A DNA stretch of 64,000 nt from Nemertoderma westbladi. Taxonomy: Eukaryota; Xenacoelomorpha; Nemertodermatida; Nemertodermatidae. Both the position numbers and the translations under genes were made by a program. The stretch is taken from NCBI GenBank assembly GCA_032718475.1, contig JAUCBJ010006897.1, positions 1 to 64,000 of the forward strand, read 5' to 3'. The notes beneath the pieces are model-generated. The model was not told the DNA's origin, ran no database searches, and saw only the letters and a list, made by a program, of their open reading frames with translations. Of this stretch, positions 40,850-51,256 are shown piece after piece. Each line of letters begins with the position of its first letter. Position 1 is the first letter of the stretch.

Positions 40850-41529
40850 AAAAGAGCCACTCAGAAATTATATAATAGTGCTTTTACTTTTTTTATAGTG
40901 AGTGTTTAACAGCTGTGAAGAGGGTGTGGTGTAGTGTGGCGTATAACTTGCCTTGGCCAGTAGCCGATAGATGTATACCATGCGAGACAAGAACGTTTCC
41001 TCCCTCAACTCGCTGGCTTAGTGTGCCACCCATCCGAATAGCGGATGTATAGTTGGATAGTTGTATAGACAACTATTTCATTTCTTCATACTTGGAAAAA
41101 AGCACCAAGCAATCATTTAGACATCATTACCTACAGTTTGCTCAATTTACCCTCCTATTTTTAGAAGGCAATGTTTTAATTGTGGGTGGCCAGCCATCAC
41201 AATTAAAGCCCAGGTGCATGCCATCATGCAAAATGGATGTCCAAGGATATGCAATCAAGATACCTTGTTACGTACGATCTGAAATCCAGAATGTTTATAC
41301 AACTGATCAGCGTGATTCAATTTATATCAGTATTCTTAACTAAATAAAGCCTGGCTGACTTCTACCTCTTATGATCTTGTGATGCCACTCAGAACGACCT
41401 CGATTTAATGAAGATGTTTTTCAAGACAGAGGCTACAGTGGCCAGTCAACTTCAGCTCACTAGTTGGTGCTGCTCGCAATAAGTTGGAAAACTACTTGTG
41501 GTATTTATCTGAACGCCTTGTAACCCATA
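40850..41529. other. Intergenic DNA with one 96-codon frame
   Basis: The frame at 41053-41343 shows no domain and may be chance or part of a decayed element. Nothing else seen. Confidence 0.35.
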
Positions 41530-41940
41530 TACTGTATATTACTGCATTATATCTAAACCCACCCTCGACCCATATAGACTACTGCAACCTGCATATATCT
41601 AAACCCACCCTCCACCCATATAGACGACTGCAACCTGCATATATCTAAACCCACCCTCTACACATATACTGTATATTACTACTACTGCATTATCTAAACC
41701 CACCCTCAACCTATATAGACTACTGCATACTGCATGTATCTAAACCCTCCCTCCACCTATATACTGTACATTACTGCATTATCTATAAATCCACCCTCCA
41801 ACCATATACATTACAACATGTATCTAAACCCACCCTCCACCTATATACTGTACATTACTGCATTATCTATAAACCCACCCTCCACCCATATACATTACTG
41901 CATGTATCTAAACCCACCTTCCCACCCACCCACCCTATGT
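41530..41940 (+). repeat. Minisatellite TCTAAACCCACCCTCCACCC
   Basis: Irregular units of about 40-60 bp combining TCTAAACCCACCCTC with ATATAGACTACTGC or ATATACTGTACATTACTGC. Non-coding. Confidence 0.85.
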
Positions 41941-42426
41941 CTAATACTTATTTATTTTACCCACTAAAAACGTTTAACAAATTATTATTGACGTTTTCCG
42001 TCATTTATCTGCCAGCAACATTATTTTAATATAAAAATGTAAAAATAAAAATAGATAGAAGATACCTAGATAGTAGATACCTACAGTCCCAATCCCAATA
42101 AACATTAACTTGGTCGTTTTGGCGGCCAAAATGACCAAAATCACCAAAAAAATGTAGTGTATTCCTATGGGCTACTTGGTCGTTTTGGCGAAGCAATTTA
42201 ACTCGAATCAGCTCAATCCAGACAGTCTGTCTCCTTGGCCATCCATTTGGTGGATCTGACTAAATGTCGGCTCGCTTTCATTTTTATTATTGACAGATTG
42301 TTAACTTACCCGGCGCTGAGCCTTGCAGTACTGGAGTCCGCCCACTGAGGCATTGATAGAGTACACAGTCTTATAAAAGGAGTTGAATGGGGCTTCGTTA
42401 AAGGAGGAGTATGTATAATAATCTGA

Positions 42427-42532
42427 ACGTCCCGAAATTAATTTATGGACGTCCCGAAATTAATCTATCAACCAATCAGAATCGTAATGAAATAACTAAT
42501 TAATGGACGTCCATAAATTAATTTCGGGATGT
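42427..42532. mobile_element. Palindromic MITE, 106 bp
   Basis: The arms of 27 bp (ACGTCCCGAAATTAATTTAT...) at 42427-42453 and 42506-42532 are complementary except for one base. A part of the arm is repeated again inside (GTCCCGAAATTAAT at 42451). Too short to code. Confidence 0.8.
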
Positions 42533-42605
42533 TAATTTCGGAAATTAATTTCAATAATATTTTTTTTTATAAAAAAATTTTTTAATATTTTTTTACAATA
42601 TATAA

Positions 42606-43017
42606 TTCGCGGACACTGCGGGGTGACTACAAAACAAAGACCCAATTATAAAGACCTGCATAATCTTGTTACATGTATTAATGTTCGTTAATTGTTTTGA
42701 ATCCCCCGTCACGCCTCTGTAACTTGCTCCTTTACAATGCAATGGTACATAACGCTCATTGTGACCTGTACAAAACAAAGAGGTAAAGTCGCGTTACGTC
42801 CCAAAGAGCGTTAGGTTCCAAAGAGCTTTAGGTCCCATTGCCAGAGAGCGTGAGGTCGCATTGCCATTTAAAGGAGCAGGTTAGTAAAGAAGCAGGTTAC
42901 AGAGGCGTGTTGGGGAACCAAAACAATAAACGAAAGTTAACACATGTGTTTTGTATTTGTACAGGTCTTTATTATTTGGGTCGTTGGTCTTTGTTTTGTA
43001 GTCACCCGACACTGCGG
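42606..43017. repeat. Foldback element with satellite-related arms
   Basis: The left arm (42606-42738) and right arm (about 42862-43017) are reverse complements over 130-150 bp (GTGACTACAAAACAAAGACC, GTCTCTGTAACTTGCTCCTT-like). The spacer has three AAAGAGCGTTAGGT-like words. The arm carries AGCAGGTTACAGAGGC and CCAAAACAATAAAC, the diagnostic words of the 87-bp satellite. Confidence 0.8.
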
Positions 43018-43757
43018 TGTTGCGTGGGGGCCACCAATCCACCCACCCACACTCAACTACCAACTTCCTGGACACTAGGATACTGAGTGAAAGCGTCTGA
43101 AACTACTACAGGAACTCCATGACATACTATGGGCTAGCGACTAGGGACTGGCGCCCTTGAACATGTAAACTGTAGTACCTACTGTACCACCTACCTTAAA
43201 GTGACCTGTGGGACCAGCCCATTATTAGTGAGGTCGGCATTTCTCTTTATCCTGCCGCTCTCTTTGTATTACAATAGCATACAGCTAACCAATGGCAATG
43301 GTCTACCCCCAGTGCGGGAAAGACAAGCTGGCTACCATTGAAATGAATAGGGGAAGGATAATGGTCACGTTTCTAAAACTCAACAATATGAATGCGGGCA
43401 TTCAGCCTCCCTAATATTTTCTTATCCCACATTTCATCAATGAGTTGTTTGAGTTTCATTCTGAAGACATGGGCGACCAGGTCAGGACGATCTTCAGCAC
43501 CACTCCTTCGAAAAGCGACTGCTGGATTTCTGGCCAGTTGGTGTTGCACGTCATGGTTATAAATCCATCAGGCTTTTTAAATTCGCGTCAGATAGCCATT
43601 GCATCCTGTACTTAAATGAAATGTGGTTATTAAATATATAAATAATGATTATAATTATAAATAAAAATAATTATAAATAATGCATGAGTGAGGTTAAGGT
43701 TTGGTATATTTCCACATTGGGCTATGCGTTTCAAAGCCAAACATTCTATTTGCTCTA

Positions 43758-43850
43758 GTAAGAGGGTCTATGCAGCTACAAGAGACACCTCCTTTATGCT
43801 GCATGGAGGTGGCAAGTTTTCTTGATCAATGACTTAGAATACCTGACCTG
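43758..43850 (-). repeat. 100-bp block shared with the LINE at 63.1 kb
   Basis: The reverse complement reads TCATTGATCAAGAAAACTTG, then CCACCTCCATGCAGCATAAA and GCTGCATAGACCCTCTTACTAG. It matches 63088-63186 closely. It lies directly 3' of the third zinc-ribbon frame. Confidence 0.85.
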
Positions 43851-44386
43851 ACCCGCAAATTTCCCACATACAACACACATGTCACGTTTCTTACTACAGT
43901 ATCTCCAGTACTGCTCCCATTACCTTCAGATATTCCAGACACCCTATCTGATGTAACCCTTGATTTTACAACAACCTTGTCCCATTTCTCCTTATTCCTT
44001 ATACCCATCACTTCAACTCTACACTGGCTAGAAATCGGCAAATCCGGAAACGATTCCAATACACTGATCTTATATATCGATATATCTGATCCTGATTCAA
44101 TAAAGTCACTATGAGAAATATTCTGCTTTTGACATTTCTTGCAACGCAAAAACCTCTTACCCATAAAATGCTTACAATCCTTATAGCGGTTCTTCACACA
44201 CATAATACACCCACACCCTGACACACCACTAGCTTTGGACACTGACCTGCTACCCACTTCTAACACTGAGCTCTCCATATCCTCTTCCCTTTGGTTCCCC
44301 CCATCCTCATATCTCAAGCTCTCACACGGCTGGACTTGCTCCTGGTGATCCTTAGTTACTACACCCTTCCTAACATTCCGTTCCAC
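43826..44386 (-). CDS. Third overlapping ORF, cysteine-rich
   Basis: A 186-codon frame overlapping the upstream ORF by 17 bases. It contains GCGCIMCVKNRYKDCKHF and RFLRCKKC, which could form one more zinc-binding unit. A mixed charged C-terminal part follows. It is probably the C-terminal part of one protein with the two upstream frames, separated by a frameshift, or a separate overlapping ORF. No family was recognised. Confidence 0.45.
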   Translation of the reverse strand: MERNVRKGVVTKDHQEQVQPCESLRYEDGGNQREEDMESSVLEVGSRSVSKASGVSGCGCIMCVKNRYKDCKHFMGKRFLRCKKCQKQNISHSDFIESGSDISIYKISVLESFPDLPISSQCRVEVMGIRNKEKWDKVVVKSRVTSDRVSGISEGNGSSTGDTVVRNVTCVLYVGNLRVRSGILSH

Positions 44387-44831
44387 TCACAGTTTGCCAA
44401 CAAAAATTTCCATCTCCCTGAACTGGTTCCTTGCTGGGCCTCGGTATCTTCCTAACTTTGGTCTGCCCTCCGGATTTTGACTTCATCGAACGGACACAAA
44501 AACCACAATACTCCCCACCACCTAACATATGGAGATGGCACCTACCACATTTCCCCCAATGATTCCATCCTGCCACATCTTCCCTACTCATCTCTCGCAC
44601 ACAAAACCCACAATACTCCCCTCCACCCAACATCAACTTGCTACACCTTCCACAATTTTTCCAAAGCTCCCCATCAGATCTACTCCCTACAACATTAATC
44701 CTTATCAAGTTAGTTGACCTGAACTTTCTCTTTCTCCTAACCACAGGAATCCAATCTGCTCCCTCACAAACAGGCATCTCCACTTTCTCAACCTCACCAT
44801 TACTCTTTACATTCTGACACCAGAATATCAT
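44370..44831 (-). CDS. Second overlapping ORF with duplicated zinc ribbon
   Basis: A 153-codon frame with two near-identical copies of W-x2-C-x2-C-x10-C-x2-C: WKNCGRCSKLMLGGGEYCGF and WGKCGRCHLHMLGGGEYCGF. Four cysteines per unit suggest a small zinc ribbon each. It overlaps the upstream frame by 32 bases and the downstream frame by 17. Compare the linked 100-bp block at 43758: the set may be ORF1 of the LINE whose ORF2 begins at 63575. That is inference. Confidence 0.55.
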   Translation of the reverse strand: MIFWCQNVKSNGEVEKVEMPVCEGADWIPVVRRKRKFRSTNLIRINVVGSRSDGELWKNCGRCSKLMLGGGEYCGFCVREMSREDVAGWNHWGKCGRCHLHMLGGGEYCGFCVRSMKSKSGGQTKVRKIPRPSKEPVQGDGNFCWQTVSGTEC

Positions 44832-45021
44832 TCAGATCAGTAGGTTTAACAGTAGGGGTAATTGGGGATGTAACAGTTGGTGTGACAGTCGAAATGTGAG
44901 TATGAGTAGCGACAGGGGTAGGGATAGCAGTAGAACAGATGGGACAAGAGTCAAGCTTCTTACTGTAAAGCTTAGTGCATTTAGAAAAGCGAAACCAACC
45001 TGAAGATTTCCTAGCAGTCAT
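44800..45021 (-). CDS. First overlapping ORF, zinc-ribbon-like start
   Basis: The ATG at 45021 opens MTARKSSGWFRFSKCTKLYS and DSCPICSTA, a diverged version of the ribbon units of the next frame. It is followed by a Thr/Pro/Val-rich linker (TPTVTSPITPTVKPTD). The frame ends just inside the next ORF. The open frame extends upstream to 45174 without recognisable content, so the later ATG is preferred. Confidence 0.5.
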   Translation of the reverse strand: MTARKSSGWFRFSKCTKLYSKKLDSCPICSTAIPTPVATHTHISTVTPTVTSPITPTVKPTDLNDILVSECKE

Positions 45022-45329
45022 TGTTAGTATTACCAATAATATGAGATATATAACTGACAAATGAAAAAAAGTAGAATAAAATGAACAAATAATGACAATA
45101 AAATAGTAACTATTATATAAATTATTATTGTAGTTTATACTTATCCATGCAACAATGTTTTCGTTCACAAACAAAAATTAATTTGAAAAGCTGAAAAAGA
45201 ATTAAATATGTAAACTTAGAGATAAACTAGAAATCAAATATATAACCAAAGGATGCTTATGTATTTATATTCCACTGTGTAGTGTGTAACTTAATGAAAA
45301 TTCAAATCGTGACATACACACAAGGATTT

Positions 45330-45700
45330 TTACACATACACACGTGGTATAGTAAGTTACACACGAGATTGAGTATGTTACACACGTAGTACAGTAAATT
45401 ACGTAAATGGTACCGTGAGTTACAAATATGATTGAATAAGTTACACATGTGGTACAATAAGTTACACATGATTGAGAACGTTACACACGTGGTACAATAA
45501 GTTATGCATGCACATGGTTCAGTAAGTTATACATGTGGTTCAGTAAGTTACATTCTGTATTTGGTATGGTACACGGTTAAGTAAGTTACAAACATGATTG
45601 AGTAAGTCACTCACGTGGTACAGTAAGTTACATATGTGGTCCAGTAAGCTACACATGATTGAGTACGTTACACACACACGTGGTACAGTGTTCGCGCTTT
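45330..45700 (+). repeat. Minisatellite GTACAGTAAGTTACACATG
   Basis: Irregular tandem units of GTGGTACAGTAAGTTACA and GATTGAGTACGTTACACACG. Non-coding. Confidence 0.8.
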
Positions 45701-46353
45701 TAGACCTTTAGCAGTTTAACCTGCTAATTTAAGTGTCTTATGATGTCTGACAGCCCGCACAAAATATGAACACAGTAGAAGCCAGCCTAGCGCGGCGTAT
45801 GACCCACGATGTGTGGGAGACTGGATTATATCAGCGAGAGTGGGATATGCTACTTTGTATTATTAGATTGTTCTCTACTATATAATCTATTTTTATTAAA
45901 TTTAGTATGTAGACTTACCCCTTTCAGTGGACTATAAGTCCTGTATTTTCTAATATATAGGATAGATATTCGTGCAGTTATTAGTGTTTATTTCTAGGTA
46001 GGGTTCATTTTTGATAAGGCTGGTTTCTATTTGGTTTTATATTATAATGTAATAATATATATATAATACATAACTAAAACCATCCATAAATGGAAAGCAA
46101 GGTTGAATATTGCGTCATGTGATTACTACATTAGGCAGTATTAGTATTGGCCTGTAAAATTTACTTAAGGAGAAAACAATTATTTTTATATTTTATAAAC
46201 AATTTAAAGTATTAACATAAAGAGTTTAAACGGAGCAATGGATGGGTGGTGTATAGAAAAAACTCAGTTTCTTGCTATATTTCGATCTCCTTACGGTCTC
46301 ATTCCGTCTTCAGGCTGTAATTTAAAACACGTTGGCCTACCAGAAATTATAAA
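45701..46353. other. Intergenic DNA, no gene seen
   Basis: AT-rich. A short frame at 46238 (MDGWCIEKTQFLAIF) has no recognised content. It may be a lead-in to the relic that follows. Confidence 0.4.
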
Positions 46354-46817
46354 TTGCACAAATTTGAAACGTGTCATCGTAATGAACCATCTTTCTATGA
46401 ACCAGCTCATCATCAACTTCGGTGTATCGATGACTACCAAAATGACATAAATTTACAGGACCCCTCACAGACTGGCTTGAATTTCGAATGTTGCCTGAAT
46501 ATGCCCAACATTCCATCATTCCATGTGTATAATAATAAGACATTTGATATCATGCATGACTTTCTTGAATGAATTTGCAAGTATGTCATAAGGGTAGCAT
46601 TTTCTACTCTAATATTTATTGACAAGTTATTCTCAACAAATCAGTTAAATAGACGTATCAAGTCTTTTATATTTGACCATTCATCAATCCCCCCATTTTT
46701 TGATGATGCTAAGTTAAGAAAAAGTAGTTCTCTGAATTTAACTGCAGTGCAGATGTGGAATCTGTGTCTCGGATTGCCTCTCTTAGTAGGTGACTTTGTT
46801 CCATTTATTTCCTATTA
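46354..46817 (+). pseudogene. Transposase-like relic (HDFLEG-type motif)
   Basis: The frame reads FHVYNNKTFDIMHDFLE, a stop (TGA at 46570, probably from GGA), then ICKYVIRVAF and VQMWNLCLGLPLLVGDFVP. The order of an MHD-x-LEG motif followed by a helical segment and a W-x-L-x-PLL-GD motif recalls transposon-derived proteins seen in fish and invertebrate genomes. I cannot name the superfamily. One nonsense codon and missing ends make it a relic. The satellite starts at its 3' end. Confidence 0.5.
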
Positions 46818-48030
46818 ATATACTATGTACAACATTAGTGCGTTACACCGCAATAATTGATAATTATTTCCTATTAATATAATATGTACAACATTAGTGC
46901 GTTACACCGCAATAATTGATAATTATTTCCTATTAATATACTATATGTACAACATTAATGCGTTACACCGCAATAATTGATAATTATTTCCTATTAATAT
47001 ACTATGTACAACATTAGTGCGTTACACCGCAATAATTGATAATTATTTCCTATTAATATACTATGTACAACATTAGTGCGTTACACCGCAATAATTGATA
47101 ATTATTTCCTATTTATATAATATGTACAACATTAGTGTGTTACACCGTAATAATTGATAATTATTTCCTATTAATATACTATCTACAACATTAGTGCGTT
47201 ACACCGCAATAATTGATAATTATTTCCTATTAATATACTATGTACAACATTAGTGAGTTACACCGTAATATTTGATAATTATTTCCTATTAATATAAATG
47301 TACAATATTAGTGCGTTACACTGTAATAATTGATAATTATTTCCTATTAATATACTATGTATAATATTAGTGCGTTACACCGCAATAATTGATAATTATT
47401 TCCTATTAATATACTATATGTACAACATTAGTGCGTTACACCGCAATAATTGATAATTATTTGCTATTAATATACTATGTACAACATTAGTGCGTTACAC
47501 CGCAATAATTGATAATTATTTCCTATTAATATACTATGTACAACATTAGTGCGTTACACCGCAATAATTGATAATTATTTCCTATTAATATACTATATGT
47601 ACAACATTAGTGCGTTACACCGTAATAATTGATAATTATTTCCTATTAATATACTATGTACAACATTAGTGCGTTACACCGTAATAATTGATAATTATTT
47701 CCTATTTATATAATATGTACAACATTAGTGCGTTACACCGTAATAATTGATAATTATTTCCTATTAATATACTATGTACAACATTAGTGCGTTACACCGT
47801 AATAATTGATAATTATTTCCTATTTATATAATATGTACAACATTAGTGCGTTACACCGTAATAATTGATAATTATTTCCTATTAATATACTATGTACAAC
47901 ATTAGTGCGTTACACCGCAATAATTGATAATTATTTCCTATTAATATACTATGTACAACATTAGTGCGTTACACTGCAATAATTGATAATTATTTCCTAT
48001 TATTATACTATGTACAACATTAGTGCAACC
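46805..48030 (+). repeat. 59-bp satellite array
   Basis: About 20 units of TTATTTCCTATTAATATACT plus ATGTACAACATTAGTGCGTT and ACACCGCAATAATTGATAA, with units of 59-61 bp. Variant units (TATTTATATAATATG) recur, suggesting amplification of blocks. Confidence 0.95.
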
Positions 48031-48315
48031 AAGTCCAACAACAACAACAAGTCCAGCCCATCCAAAGGGAGATGGGGCTGGATTGCTAAGCAAACCGACC
48101 ATTTTCTGCGGCTTTGTCCAGCCCCAATTCAGCTGTCATGGCCAACCCCATTGGGACTGAAAGTTCCTTACTGTTCGCAGGAGGAAGTGGTGAGATCGGG
48201 GCTACTGGGTGACAGAGTGGAGTCTTGCGCCGATCTCCTTCAAGAACTCGGATGTTTCAGGGCCAGGGCGGCCCAAGGTCTCCTAGGCTACCGGATGGAA
48301 GAGGTATGAAGAACC
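48031..48315 (+). other. GC-rich segment ending the satellite
   Basis: A GC-rich piece (CCAACAACAACAACAAGTCC start) with a possible frame ending LLQELGCFRARAAQGLLGYR before an AATAAA at about 48320. It could be the 3' end of a retroelement; the origin is not recognised. Confidence 0.35.
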
Positions 48316-48751
48316 ACAATAAAATAAATATTGATATTTATCCCACAATTGTGATCTACAGATTCCTCCTGCTCCAGCTCAGTACCGGTACCTCAAACAT
48401 TACAAAATTTCGAACAAATATCGTAATCCAATATTAGACCAGTTTTCTGTGAAATTACGAAAGGTGCGCCATAGAGAGACTGAAATCCTTGTTTCATATA
48501 TGTCCCATCAGAATAATCTGCACAAATCATATCATCTTCCCTCATGGCACAGTTAAACATGATAGCTCTCACTAATGATTCTGCCGCATCTGCAATTTGT
48601 TTTACATATTGTATTGTCCATTGCGAGAGTTCTGAACAGGGTTTTCTAAACTGCAGTTTTGCTGCAGTACCGGTACTGCTACTGCAATCTGCAAAATCTA
48701 TCTATAATAATTCTGTAATTATATCAATTTATCAAGAGATTAAATAATATT

Positions 48752-48955
48752 GTATAATCTGAGGCGAATCGGAGCAGCAATAAGGCTGCTTAGCGATAGT
48801 CCAGGCATTATTCAAAAAAATGGAAAGAAAAACCAATACGAAAAAAAAAGGAAATTAAAAACTGGTATTGAAGAAAAAGATAATAAAAACCAGTAAGAAA
48901 AAGGCAAGTAAATCATGATAATTAAAAAGGAAAGTCAAACCTTATATAGGTAATA
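48752..48955 (-). repeat. Dispersed repeat, inverted copy of 1970-2190
   Basis: The reverse complement of GCCTGGACTATCGCTAAGCA and of the T-rich tail seen near position 2100. About 200 bp are shared with modest divergence. Confidence 0.8.
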
Positions 48956-49004
48956 ATGAAAGAGTTTTACGTTTGTACGGTACTGTTACGGTACTCTGAT
49001 TGTA

Positions 49005-49244
49005 GGAGTACATTGGGGTGCAATTTGCGTTGGATTTCTAATGCTTGTGGGATACATGACATTGAGTGAGTACCTTAGGCCTGCTTTAATTAAAAACCTA
49101 AATTATGCAATAATTACTGATGACCAGTTATGGAGAGTTAATAAGTCGGGAATTAGGGGGTATTTTGCACGGAGCACTCTAACTGTGGAGGGCTTCAGTA
49201 AGGAAGAACTACAGGATATTCATAACGTTGTTTCATCTTATTAA
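49005..49244 (+). CDS. Possible terminal exon, unknown
   Basis: After TCTGATTGTAG the frame GVHWGAICVGFLMLVGYMTL continues to SKEELQDIHNVVSSY and a stop. A 15-20 residue hydrophobic stretch could be a membrane segment. The AG just upstream would serve as an acceptor. No family was recognised and no other exon was located, so it may be chance. Confidence 0.3.
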   Translation, partial: GVHWGAICVGFLMLVGYMTLSEYLRPALIKNLNYAIITDDQLWRVNKSGIRGYFARSTLTVEGFSKEELQDIHNVVSSY

Positions 49245-50284
49245 ATTCACTCGGTTATTTACAAGAATCGGTTCCCCTTATCGTGGTTATTTTTCATTTT
49301 TTGTGAATTTTCATCTTAAATTTCCATCTTAAATTTCTAACTAATTTTTTTGTTTTTTTTGTTTTGTGTGGTTGAATTTATTTTACCCTCTATTTTTGTG
49401 TTGTTAGTTAGTGTTATAATTACTTTTTTCATCTGTTGTGTGCTCTATTTACATCTTATAGTTACATACTGTACTGCCTATTGTACTACCCTCCTTAGGG
49501 TATGTATATAATAATAATAATTAATAATAATATTATGTATAATAATTACATAATATATGTAATTATAATATTATTTTTATATGATTATATAATTAATTAA
49601 TTTCTTCTTCTCCTGCACGTCCACCTTCGTTGGTGTGACGGGATCAAGGGATCCCGACCGGGTTAAGTTTGTACGCATCACAGCAGGCTGATGGGTGGAT
49701 GTGGAAAAGTTGGAGTTTGATGTTCCTTCATTCATATAATATAAAGAGTAATGATAGCGAAATTGGATAACCGATAATGGTGAATAATAAATCAGTATAT
49801 GACAGCACCGCGATGACGGTAAGACTATAATGCCAGTCTGCACTGAAACTAACAACTGAGTAAACTGAATAGTAAATCAGTATCAAGGGTGGGACAGTAG
49901 AGTCAGGAACTCATACCGGTATCATAAACAATTTCAAAATCAGTTTGGTTATTTTATATTATTTAATTCCCTTGTATGGTTTAAATTTCCCGCCTTTTGC
50001 TCATTTGATAATATAAACAACAAGAGGGTATTAAATCAGTATGTATGAGATAATATACGACACACCAATATTACTTCACTGCTACATTACTTTGGCCTCT
50101 TACCTAGTGGATGCTCTCCCTCGCCCCTATTGGCTAATAACCTACTTCACGCCTCTCCACTCTCTGGGAGTGTTTCCCCCCCCGTCGCTGGCCCCTGCTA
50201 GCTGTCTCCCCTACCGAGGTGGTTTGACCTCTAACCTCCCTTTGTTCGTGGCTTTGGGGTTGTACTGTCCCCGATGTTGGTTGT

Positions 50285-50316
50285 GATACGAGATTAGTTA
50301 CTGCTAATCTCGTATC
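50285..50316. repeat. Perfect 13-bp hairpin
   Basis: GATACGAGATTAG (50285-50297), loop TTACTG, then CTAATCTCGTATC (50304-50316). It lies in a GC-richer stretch (50090-50420) 270 bp upstream of the BEL/Pao fragment. Confidence 0.85.
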
Positions 50317-50582
50317 TCCGACATATTGCTGAAAATGCCACTTCCCATTTTATGAGGGTAATGCGGCAGAATTGAATCCGCTTACAGTTGGCGTTGGTGG
50401 CGCCAAAATTTGAGAGTGGCGTTGCGGGAAGGATGGCAAAGCAAGACTATATAAATGTTAATTAGTTTGTGTAGGTTTACGCTAGGATAGTGTTAGGTTT
50501 GTCTAGGGCTTGGTTAGCAAGCAAACAGTCAGCTGAAGCCGGAGGCGACCAGAAGGCTCCTCTTTCGCTACCGCAAAACTAC

Positions 50583-51030
50583 CGCTACCCGAGAACAAGG
50601 GGATGGTACTCACGAGGCTTCGCAAACTGAAGCAAACACTGAAACGGAGCCCCGAGAAGGATGAGTACATCCATAAGATGATAAAGAAGTACGTTGAGAA
50701 AGGATGAGCTGTGGAGTTGCCGGTCGACGAACCAAACACGGACATGACCTACTACTACTTGCCACTTCATGTGGCTCTATACCCAAAGAAGGGTAAACTG
50801 CGGATGGTGGTTGATGCATCGGCTAAAACCAACGGCAAGAGCCTAAACGACTATCTGCTGGAGGGCCCCAATATCTACAACTCGGGGATAGAGGTCTTGT
50901 TGATATTTAGCACGTCTTCACCTGCGACATCAACGGCATGTTCAACCAAGTCCGTGTGATGGAGGAGGACAGTGACAGCCAGCACTTCCTATGGTACAAT
51001 GGCGACGAGGAACATAGGTCTAACAGCTCA
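50583..51030 (+). pseudogene. BEL/Pao reverse transcriptase fragment
   Basis: LKRSPEKDEYIHKMIKKYVE, then a TGA stop at 50705 where Trp or another residue is expected, then YYYLPLHVALYPKKGKLRMV and VDASAKTNGKSLNDYLLEGP. This is the BEL/Pao RT signature of LP.H.V......LR.V.DASAK. After a frameshift near 50910 comes TCDINGMFNQVRVMEED, RT motif A with its aspartate. One nonsense codon, one frameshift and loss of the rest of pol make it a relic. Confidence 0.85.
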
Positions 51031-51256
51031 ACACGTTCGGAGAATTTACACATCGTGGACAATGTAATGTTTCAAATCCTTTAACAATTCGTCGACAAAG
51101 CATTCAGTTCTCAATATCAAATAAATTAAAAACATACGCGAATAGCACAACACCAGTTCTTCATGTAATTGAAGTAGTTTACTTACTAATTAAAACACTG
51201 ATTGATACCTGGCACATATATTCTAGATCGTATACTCAGTTTTTGTGAGGTCTTAA

